Source: Protula sp. h YS-2021
Taxonomy: Eukaryota; Annelida; Polychaeta; Sabellida; Serpulidae
Assembly (NCBI GenBank): GCA_949752745.1
Contig: OX457031.1
Location: forward strand, 48,255,257-48,319,256
DNA length: 64,000 bases
Direction of reading: 5' to 3'
Position numbers and translations under genes: made by a program. Positions 1 through 8,879 of the stretch are shown here, in pieces. Every line of letters begins with the position of its first letter. Position 1 is the stretch's first letter. The notes under the pieces are model-generated. The model was not told the DNA's origin. It saw nothing but the letters and a program-made list of their open reading frames with translations, and made no database searches.

Positions 1-670
1 AGTGGTGCACCTGATAAAAATTTTTGACCTTGACCTTACTGATCAAGGTCAACTCGCGAAAAAGTTTAATCAGTTTCCAGACATCTAGAGCAAGGACATT
101 CAAGCTAGAAAAGCCAAACTTTGCAATATATAAAGGGCGATGTAATCTGAAGCAAACGATAAAAATTTTTGACCTTGACCGGAAAACGCTATTCAAGAAA
201 AACAACGATTTATCTCGAAAAAGGATAGAGAGCAATTTTGACCTCATTTTCGACCTCCACCCCTATGCGACAATACGAAAGGTGTAATTTCCGGTGTCCT
301 TGACCTCCAGGTCAATTTCCAGACCCAAACCGGAAGCTCTCCTTTATCTCGAAAACGGTAAGAGATAGAGCAAGTTTGACCTCATTTTCGACCTCCACCC
401 TCTATGCGACGATACGTAAGGTATAATTTCCAGTGTCCTTGACCTCCAGATCACTTTCGAGCCTCAAACCGGAAGTTGGCCTTCATCTCGAAAACGGTAA
501 GAGATAGAGCAAATTTTTAGCCTTGACTTTACCGGTATGGTTAGTAGTATTTAGGAGGATGTTCTACATTCAGACATGTGAAAATTGTTAACAAACTGCA
601 ATATCATCTACCTTCCGTTTTAAGTTATCATTCCAAGTGGGGCTAATTCACTGTGCGAATTTCGGTCTAG
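1..670 (+). mobile_element. 3' part of a Helitron-like element, cut by the window edge
   Basis: The stretch ends in TTCGGTCTAG followed by a host T, the same terminal bases as the fuller copy ending at 7,434. Inside are diverged tandem units of about 130 bp. Each carries a gaccttgacc motif, a 'ctcgaaaacggtaagagatagag' type phrase and 'cattttcgacctccaccc'; two clear units lie near 235-365 and 370-500. The subterminal AAGTGGG and a weak hairpin precede the CTAG end. CTRR termini with a hairpin just upstream are a hallmark of Helitrons. No Rep/helicase coding is visible, so this is a non-autonomous copy. The ORF at 24-287 crosses the tandem repeat and is not a credible gene. Confidence 0.6.
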
Positions 671-1151
671 TAACTATTAGCATCATTATTGCTTTATCAT
701 TATAATAATTAAGTTATTATTATTGTTAGTATTAGTAATATTATTATTTGAACCAAAGAGTTTTTTATGTCATGAAGTAATTTTTCCTCAGAAATTCATG
801 TCTTGAGTTCTGTTATCTCTACTTATTTTTATATCTCTTTTAATTCTTGACATCAGTAAACATTCAGAAATATTAAAAATATTATTGATATCACATGATT
901 TAACGATATTTAAAATTGATTTTTAAGGATGTAAAGTTCAATTCTTGATATCAAATATAAACTATCTGATGTTTCTATTTTGTGCTCGTTTCGTTTTATT
1001 GATATCACGAATTTGTTTTCGAAACCATTATTTCAGAATGAGACTCTTTCAATTTGTATTTTTAAATCTGCAAATTTTAATCTCAGAAATGAATTTTTGA
1101 TATTAAAATATTAATCTATTTCTTAAATCTAAAATTTCGAAGCAACACCAA

Positions 1152-1302
1152 TGGAATGTCATTTGTACATTTATTAGGTAATTAATAAGATATTAATATC
1201 AGAGATTAATATCAGAGATAATTTTTTTATCTATCTTTGTTAACAATTTAGATGGAGTTTGGTTATCAATGATTGCATAATAAATGTAAAAATAGCATTC
1301 CA
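1152..1302. mobile_element. 151-bp MITE-like element inside block B of unit 1
   Basis: The left end TGGAATGTCATTTGTACATT continues into TATTA. The right end, read on the minus strand, gives TGGAATGCTATTTTTACATT and also continues into TATTA. These are imperfect terminal inverted repeats of about 25 bp with only a few mismatches. The same TGGAATGCC-type ends bound the 861-bp element at 57,202-58,062, so this is probably a short internally deleted relative or a fusion of two ends. A clean target duplication is not obvious (AA to the left, TA to the right). Confidence 0.55.
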
Positions 1303-2269
1303 TAAATCTTTCTATTTTTATTTTACAAAAAAAAACATTGGGTTCCACACGAATCGTCAGCTAAATTTTGGAGATGAAAAATTGAATTATTGATGTCAAT
1401 AAAACCAATACAACGTTTGAGCTCAAGAATTGCTTAATGTTTTGGAGTGAAAATTTAAAGAAATGTTCTTTGTACATTGAACAGTAATTGCCTTATTCAG
1501 AAATGTTTGCCTCTGAATTTTAGATAAAACCAGACAGATACTTCGAGCTCAAAAATTAGTTTTCATGATCAAACATCAAAATATGAATTAGAAGAGTCAC
1601 ATTCTGAAGTAATGTTTTCAAAAACAAATTCTTGATATCAAATCAAATCAAAAAGAAACTGAATTATTGAGCCCAAAGTTGAGATTTCGCTCTCAAATAT
1701 TTCATTTTTGTTATCAAGAATTGAACTTTTGATATGCATAAATAAATTTTAGATATAATTAGATCATTTTAAATATCAATAAATATTTTTTATAACTCTA
1801 AATATTTAATGATGTCAAGAATTAATTTTTGAGATCAAGAATACATTTAGAGGTATCAAAAATATAATTACAGATAGCAAAAATTAATTCTTGATATCAA
1901 AAACTGAATATTTGAGATGAATTTTTTCAATCTTGATATCAATGATTGTCGAATAAATTGTCGTTCCATAAATACATGGATTCAGATGAAGAGTAATAAA
2001 CAATAAATTTCCTGACCAATCGTCAATGAAACGCGCATTTTTCTAATTTCTCATTTCTCATTAAAAATGAAGAGCTTATTCAAAAGGTAACGAAACTGCG
2101 TTTTAGCTTCTTTTCTTTGCAGTCAAAATATCGACTGTGGTATATATCTTGGTTTTTCTTACTTTAAAAAGCTTTTGTCGCGCAGATAAATAAGAATAGT
2201 TATTCCGCCTTTGTTGCTCAGCTGCGACGAATAGGAGTTTGTCATCACTTGGTATTTGCTGGAATTCTG

Positions 2270-2400
2270 TATAAATCCAGCATGCTCGTTATAAACACAG
2301 CATGCAGCATGCTCGTTATAAACACAGCATGCAGTATGTTCGTTATAAAGTTGGCATGTTTGTTATAAATCCAACATACCTGTTATAAATTTCAAAACGC
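2270..2400 (+). repeat. Module C: 20-21 bp GCATGC minisatellite (unit 1)
   Basis: Several degenerate copies of a motif close to CAGCATGCTCGTTATAAATC stand in tandem. Equivalent blocks recur at about 9,790-9,850, 16,405-16,520, 18,690-18,790, 21,705-21,850, 25,285-25,435, 26,100-26,250, 26,910-27,060, 27,725-27,870, 28,535-28,655, 30,090-30,230, 34,605-34,745, 39,045-39,185, 40,785-40,825 and 44,120-44,180. Many copies contain the palindrome GCATGC. Coding potential is nil. Confidence 0.8.
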
Positions 2401-2454
2401 CTAAAATTAAATAACTAAGCAGAAACTCTTTTCATTTGGATAGTACACATAAAA

Positions 2455-2830
2455 AATGTTTTAAGGGCTGTGTTATGTTTGAATAACGCCGATTGCGGTT
2501 CGCTGTTATGATAGACTAATTAAGTGGTTTGCCTCCCGTAAAATACGTTGTTTTCACAACAGGTATAATTATTTGCGCAAACTTCATCCGATTTATCGTT
2601 TGAAACCAAGCATGAGTCATACATGGACAAGTTAGCATCAGTTTTAACGTCAACTGATAAAACGTTAATAGAAAAACTCGCTTAAAGTGAACAATCTCAG
2701 AGAGTTTAAGCAGATCGGCGGATGTAGAACCCATTGACGTTATCCGGAAAGACCTCCGTCAGCATTCCGACCTTAAGCACTCATAGGATTTACTGAATTT
2801 GTCGTCGGAAATTCCAAGCTTTTGTTGCTT
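2455..2830 (+). repeat. Module D of unit 1, the best-conserved block of the macrosatellite
   Basis: D starts near TTAAGACTTTTAGGATGTG in most units (more diverged here), passes a small inverted repeat of the form GTTGTTTTCACAAC, then AATAATTACTTGTGTAAACTT and GCAAGCATGAGTTGTACGTG, and ends with GTGCGGATTCATTTAATTTG. It keeps recognisable identity in every unit that retains it, while its neighbours gain and lose large pieces. No reading frame persists between copies. The minus-strand ORF 2,516-2,734 and its counterparts at 18,934-19,146, 40,968-41,228 and 44,295-44,501 are interrupted elsewhere and are not taken as genes. Confidence 0.7.
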
Positions 2831-2897
2831 TGTAAGTTACCGAGTGAAGAATAAAAAACAGCGAACTGTCGCAATACGGTAATTTTGTTTTATAACT

Positions 2898-2930
2898 GTT
2901 ATTATTATTATTATTATAATAATAATAATA

Positions 2931-3014
<84 letters not shown>
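2898..3014. repeat. ATT trinucleotide microsatellite with internal polarity switch
   Basis: An ATT run changes to an AAT run for about 18 bases near 2,915-2,933 and then back to ATT for about 80 bases. The switch makes a local inverted repeat. The poly-isoleucine and poly-tyrosine ORFs over it are artefacts of the trinucleotide repeat. Confidence 0.95.
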
Positions 3015-4935
3015 GCTTTATGGTTGTTATTATTTTTAGCAATTTCGTTTATTTTTACGTTATGTATCATATGACAAATTTATTAACTTCCTGACTCCTC
3101 ACCCGCAAACTTGAAAGTTTAGGATGAATGCTGGGTTTTAGTTACAAGCAAAAGACAGCAATCTTAACTGCATATCGCAAAGAGAACATGCCATCCGATG
3201 GAATTTTTGTCGGTGTCCAATTTTTTCATTCGGAGGATTTCCTGTTGTACCGATTTTGCTAAATGTCCGCACTAGCAATACATTATAATTTGGCTGGTTT
3301 CAACCGTTCTTTATTTTGCGAAGTCTTAGCGATTTTTCTTGGAACATCCTCGATTAATTTGTATTCGTGTTTATTCATATTTAGCTTCTTTTTGGCTAAT
3401 TTCCTCAAAGTCTTTCTGTGCAGTAGCTATTACAAAACCTTGCTTTTGGCTGCTTATTTAGAATGAACAGGAGTACTAAAAGTTATGATACGAATATATA
3501 TTCATATTACTTGATCTCAAATGGCAAAGATGATCCCCGATTTTGGCTACTGCACATCAAATAATTTCCTTTTATTTGTTAATAAATTCAGCCAAAAAGA
3601 GGCAATCCTTGTTTATTTTTTTCAAAGATATGAGCAATAGAGGTGTTATTTTGAAAGGTTTCTCATCGATATAAAGCTGAATAATTGTCCCGTCTTGTGT
3701 TTGTTAAACTGTTGCTTAAAAGCCGGCTTTTATCAAGTGGTATTTGCTGGAGTTCTGGATAAAATCAGTGTGATTCACAGCTTTATCTACAACTAATATG
3801 CTGGCAAAAGTGTTATTTGAATGGATGAAAACAGAAATTTTAATACTCCTTTTAGTTTCAAAACACTTACAGTAAAAATTGAAATCCGTCCCTTTTTACT
3901 TGCCCTTGTTTTTTGTGGATTATTATGAAGAATCAACAGGGATTCTGAAAAGTGATAATACTCACATATTATTTAAATTCCAACGTCGAAACTTGTCTCC
4001 GATTTTTGCTACTGCATGTCAAAGATTTTCATATTATTTGTAAATAAATTCACCCGAAGCGAAAATTATGTTTTTTTCTTATTGATTTGGATATATCAGC
4101 AACAGAATGGTATAATTTCATTAAATAATTAAAAACAAAATGAAAATAATTAGCTTTCACACAGGAGGTCGGAAACTGAATTGATTTTCAAGTATGGAAA
4201 TCAAACATATAAGCAAAACTAAATAAATACGAATTGAATAATGAAAGATTCTGCAAATAATTTTTATGACGCTGTCATAATGATATTATTAGTATTATTA
4301 TTATGATATTTTTCATTATTATTATTATTAATATTATTATTATTCTACTGTTACTATAATTATTATTCGTAAATGTCGTTTATATTTACTGTTATATCAT
4401 GTTATAAATTTATTAAGCTGCTGCACCATTACTCGAGAACTTGTGAATTTGGGATGAATGCTGGATTACCTTTATTATCAAAAGACAGCAGTCTTAGTTG
4501 TAAATTGCAATGAGGGCATGCAAAACGACTAAATTTTCATCGTTGTCGAATTTTTCCATTGTGAGTACTTCCTGTTGCTAAAAGGTTTAAAATTTTCTAC
4601 TCATTTCAAACTACAGAAACGTACACGAAGTTGAGAAACTTTGGTCAATCCGGTTTTCATTCTGCAGATTATGATCTGTCACACAAGAAATAATAACTGT
4701 CTCTGTGACTGCTCCGTCTTTTTTTCTGACCATAAGATACCCAATGAATACCCCCAGCCACTCAGCCTCCCTAAGCCCGCACTCCGCTCTAAGTCCATAT
4801 GAACAGCACACGTGTGCCGAAACAATAATTGAAATTTTCTTAGCTAGGGTTCCAGTATGCTTACACCCCGCGAAATTTAATGACACAAAGCACTGTGGTG
4901 TCAATATGAACTCAGCAAAACAGCATAACACTGCA

Positions 4936-5122
4936 CGTAGGTGCCAAATCTTTTTCTATATCAATTTTCTATATCGAGAATTACCTTTTATCTTAAAAAT
5001 CATTTTTTTATTTTTGCTTTCTGTTATTATATTTATAATGTCCCTTGGTTCTTGTATTCTTGATCTCAACAATTAATTGTTGATATCATTTAAATCTTAG
5101 AGGAATCAAATAGTGTTTATTA
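4936..5122 (+). repeat. Block B fragment left of the Helitron-like insertion
   Basis: It matches 8,938-9,115 almost base for base (TTTCTATATCGAGAATTACC, CTTGATCTCAACAATTAATT, AATCAAATAGTGTTTATTA) and stops abruptly at the insertion. The continuation of the same block is found at 7,435. Confidence 0.8.
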
Positions 5123-7434
5123 TTCCCACTTGCAAACTTCGTTTGCAAATGGGTATAAGTTTGTAGTTTTTCTCGAGATTCTGCCCTTTTTTTCCTTTTT
5201 TTGATCTCAAAGTGGTTTCCAGAAAACTCCCCCTACAGAATTTGTCGTAGAAAGACGGTATGTGGCAGAGACATAGAAGGTAATGAGTTGTCGTCAAATC
5301 CGCAAAATTTTTTACCTTGAACTTCAGAGGTCAGGGTCAAAGTGAGGTCAAAATATTTTTGCAAACGCCTATTAATCACGAAAAGTAGCCATAAAAGAGA
5401 TCAAATCCCAGTTAGAAGGCATAAAACGTACTCACAAAAGGGTAAACCTCCTCACTAACCTTGACCTTGAGGGTCAAGGTCAAAGGTCACGTGACTTCAC
5501 GCGCCCTTAACAACAGGCCGACTCATCTCGAAAACGGTTAAAGATTTTTTGGACCCCTTGGGACTAAACAACGCTACATAAGAGGTACATCGGTGACCTT
5601 GACCTTCTGGGTCACAGTGAAGGCTAAAAACCGAAAGTTGACCATTATCTCGAAAACGGTTTGAGATAGAGCGATTTTTAGTTCATTTTATAATCATTTG
5701 GGCCTAAACAACATTACATAAGATTCATCTCGTTGACCTTGACCTTCTGGGTCACGGTCAATATCAAAATCCGGAAATTGACTATTATCACGAAAACGAT
5801 TAGAGATGGAGCGAGTTTGAACTTAATTTCAACCTTTTGGGCCTAAACAACGTTACATAAGATTTACATCGTTGACCTTGACCTTCTGGGTCACGGTCAA
5901 GGTCAAAATCCGGAAATTGACTATTATCACGAAAACGATTAGAGATGAAGCGATTTTGAACTTATTTTCAACCTTTTGGGCCTAAACAACGTTACATAAG
6001 ATTTACATCGTTGACCTTGACCTTCTGGTTCACGGTCAAGGTCAAAATCCGGAAATTGACTATTATCACGAAAACGATTAGAGATGGAGCGATTTTGAAC
6101 TTATTTTCAACCTTTTGGGCCTAAAAAAAGGTTACATAAGATTTACATCGTTGACCCCGACTTTCTGGGTCACGGACAAGGTCAAAAAAAAGAAAGTTGT
6201 CTTGATAAACTTAAGAGATAGAGCGATTTTGAGCTCATTTTGGACCTTTTGGACCAAAACAACGTTACACGGTACCTCGGTGACCTTGATCTTCTTTGTC
6301 ACGGTCAGGGTCAAAAACCGAAAATTGACTATTATCTCGAAAACGGTTAGAGATAGAGCGATTTTGGGCTCATTTTCGGCCCTTTGGGTCTAAACAACGT
6401 TACATAAGAGGTACCTCGGTGACCTTGACCTTCTGGGTTACGGTCATGGTCAAAAACCGGAAGTTGACTATTATCTCGAAAACGGTTAGAGATAGAGCGA
6501 TTTTGGGCTCATTTTCGACCCTTTTGGGCCTAAACAACGTTACATAAGATTCAACTCGTTGACCTTGACCTTCTGGGTCACGGTAAAGGTCAAAACCGGA
6601 GGTTGACTATTATCTCGAAATCGGTAAGAGATTTTGAGCTCATTTGCCACCCTTTTGGCCCAAACAACGTTACATAAGATTTATCTCGTTGACCTTGACC
6701 TTCTGGTTCACGGTAAAGGTCAAAACTGGAGGTTGACTATTATCTCAAAATCGGTAAGAGATTTTGAGCTCATTTTCCACCCTTTAGGCCTAAACAATTC
6801 TACATCAGAGGTAACTCTTTCACCTTGACCTTCTGGGTCACGGTCAAGGTCAGAAACAGGAAGTTGACTATTATCTCGAAAACGGTTAGAGATTTTGAGC
6901 TCATTTTAGACCCTTTCGGCCTACGTAACGCTACATAAGAGGCAACTCGGTGACCTTGATCAACTGGGTCACGGTCAAGGTTAAAAACCAGAAGTTGACT
7001 ATTATCTCGAAAACTGTTAGAGATCATTTGGGCTCATTTGGGCTCATTTTCGACCCTTTTCGACCCTTTGGGTCTGAACAACGTTACATAAGAGATGCCT
7101 CGGTGACCTTGACCTTCTGGGCTCATTTTCGACCCTTCGGGCCTAAAAGACGTTATATAAGAAGTACCTCGGTAATTTTGACCTCCTCCATTATGGTCAA
7201 GGTCAAAAACTTAAAGTTGACCGGTATCTCAAAATCGGTTAGAAAACTGAATTTGATTTATTTGTGCCCAAATGAGGTTGTATTATATTCACTTCGATGG
7301 CCTCGTTCAAGATAATAATCCGGAAGCTGACAATTATGTCGAAACACTGAAAAATGTGTCTTTGACCAAATTTGTTGTGTCTCTGCCCTTGCAAGTGGGT
7401 GCTATTTCGCTACGTGTAGCGAAATTCGGTCTAG
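5123..7434 (+). mobile_element. Non-autonomous Helitron-like element carrying a 135-bp minisatellite
   Basis: The 5' end reads TTCCCACTTGCAAAC and continues into a small inverted repeat (TTGCAAAC-ttc-GTTTGCAA). The 3' end has TTGCAAGTGGG, an exact reverse complement of the 5' CCCACTTGCAA, then the hairpin TTTCGCTAC-gt-GTAGCGAAA, then TTCGGTCTAG. Helitrons end in CTRR after a hairpin and insert without target duplication, here between A and T. Helentron-type relatives carry subterminal inverted repeats and insert between T and T; the shared T leaves a one-base ambiguity. The uninterrupted paralogue at 9,115/9,116 shows the empty site. The interior is tandem minisatellite with no Rep/helicase, so mobilisation would need proteins from elsewhere. 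Confidence 0.75.
5565..7320 (+). repeat. Minisatellite of about 13 units (about 130-140 bp) inside the Helitron-like element
   Basis: Each unit carries the phrase CCTAAACAACGTTACATAAG, then TGACCTTGACCTTCTGGGTC, ACGGTCAAGGTCAAAA, a 'gttgactattatctcgaaaa' segment and GAGATAGAGCGATTTT. Unit starts lie near 5,568, 5,702, 5,838, 5,979, 6,119, 6,253, 6,391, 6,529, 6,659, 6,789, 6,920, 7,073 and 7,142. The last units are shortened. Middle units around 5,838-6,119 are nearly identical, which suggests recent expansion there. ORFs on both strands here (for example 6,950-7,315 plus) are repeat shadows. Confidence 0.9.
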
Positions 7435-8875
7435 TTATCAAAATGATTTAATGACATCTGAAATTTATTTTTAGAGATCGAAAGTTCAATTCTTGATAGC
7501 AAAAGTGAAATATTTGATAGAAAAATCTCAGTTATTGTCTTCATTGATATCAAACATTTATTTTAGAAAACATTATTTCAGAATGAGACTTTTTTTATTT
7601 ATATTTTAAAATCTGCAAATGATACTTTGAACTCACCAATTAATTTATGAGATCAAAGTATCTGTCTATTTTATATATAAAATCTAAAGCAAACATCTGT
7701 AAATAAAAAATAACCAGACCCTGTATAAAGAGGGCATGAGGCCAATGAGGTCATGCAGTACTATTAAATTTTCATCGTTGTCGAATTTTTCCATTGTGAG
7801 TACTTCCTGTTGCTAAAACGCTTAAAATTTTCGACGCATTCCAAACTACAGCAGCGTTTTCATTCTGTAGATTATGATCTGTTACACGAGAAATAATAGC
7901 TTTCTCTGTGACTGCTCCGTCTTTTTTTCTGACCATAAGATACCCAATGAATACTCTCAGCCACTCAGCCTCCCCAAGCAAACACTCCGCTCTAAATCCA
8001 TATGAACAACACTCCTGTGCCGAAACAATAATTGAAATTTTCTTAGCTAGGGTTCCAGTATGCTTACACTCCGCGAAATTAGTTGGCACAGATCACTGTA
8101 GTGTCAATGTAAACTCAGCAAAACAGAAACGAGAGACAGACACACTACAGAAATCACACACACTGCGAAGGATACTGCAACACACGCCCTTTTATGTTAT
8201 TGTTGGTTATTTTCCTTTGAATGTTACCGCTACCTTGCAAGAGGCTCACTGTCGTTTCTCTTTCGGTTGCTTTAGCAAGAGGATTACTTACATCTGTTTG
8301 TCTTATAATTAATTTCTGAACTCTCTAGGACTATCCTATTTGTGACTACCAAAGCCGAGGAAACCTAGTTTTAGCTAATGTTGAATACATATAGATAAAA
8401 GTGTTGATAATGTCCGACAATCTGTGAAATGCAGCTAGAATATTATAGATTTATTTTTCCTTTTCTTTTGTTTCCTTGGTTGCCCTGTTCGTCTAGTCAC
8501 AAACAGCCACAACATTTAGATGTACTCGCAATAATGTTCCACTAATGTGATCAAGGTTTAATGGCTATTAAGGCAGTATCAGCTTATGCGATGATCTTCC
8601 TAAGATAACATGGAATGATGAGACTGCTATATGTCGTTTATTCATGTGCAAAAAGTGAAACGTATCGAGTTATTTAAAAGACTGAAATTGAAATATGATG
8701 AGCGGCTTGCTTAACACTGTGAATTATCTAATAACTAGACAAATGGTTCTAAAGCCATGTGATTGTTAAATTGAAGACTACAGGTAACGGTTGCTCGACA
8801 TCACAAAGCTGTAACAGACGTTCCTAATAGCAAGAAAGGCAACATGTTACCAATGGTGGGCGAGTCAGCGGATAG
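7435..8875 (+). repeat. Macrosatellite unit 2 remainder (B-E-F)
   Basis: Block B resumes immediately after the Helitron-like element and runs to about 7,730. It then jumps to the end of J / start of E (about 7,735-7,840) without C, D, G, H or I. E runs about 7,900-8,440 with CATATGAACAACACTCCTGT and GTTTTAGCTAATGTTGAATA. F runs about 8,450-8,875, ending in the GAGTCAGCGGATAGACAAAC phrase that precedes the ATT tract. The ORF at 7,908-8,312 parallels 4,705-5,076 because both cover module E; frame and length are not maintained in other units. Confidence 0.7.
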
Positions 8876-8879
8876 ACAA

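Larger units (their letters stand above)
671..4935 (+). repeat. Macrosatellite unit 1 (ATT-B-C-D-ATT-G-H-I-J-E)
   Basis: A short ATT tract near 680-760 is followed by an extended B block (about 760-1,990), C minisatellite (about 2,270-2,400), D (about 2,455-2,830), an ATT tract (2,898-3,014), a second run through D-end/G (3,250-3,650), H (about 3,720-3,860), I (about 3,900-4,100), J (about 4,260-4,540) and the first half of E (about 4,640-4,925). At 4,930 the sequence jumps from mid-E straight to B, so the rest of E, all of F and the next ATT tract are missing compared with other units. ORFs at 3,263-3,466 and 4,705-5,076 are module shadows. Confidence 0.7.

Noticed and set aside
24..287. 87-codon ORF at the window start
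   Set aside because: It crosses the tandem repeat of the Helitron-like element and has no motif.
2270..2400. CRISPR-like array of short repeats (CAGCATGCTCGTTATAAATC)
   Set aside because: Repeats are directly adjacent with no unique spacers, the window is eukaryotic, and no cas genes are present. It is a minisatellite.
2837..3094. Poly-isoleucine and poly-tyrosine ORFs on both strands
   Set aside because: They are the ATT microsatellite read in different frames; the same occurs at 17,835-18,083 and 33,140-33,393.
4705..5076. 123-codon ORF resembling the 134-codon ORF at 7,908-8,312
   Set aside because: Both cover macrosatellite module E. Length and frame are not kept in units 6-11, and the two ends diverge by frame, so shared ancestry of the repeat explains the similarity.
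6115..7315. Overlapping ORFs on both strands with repeated WVTVKVKNxKLTIISK-type words
   Set aside because: They follow the 135-bp minisatellite period and are translations of the Helitron-like element's tandem repeat.
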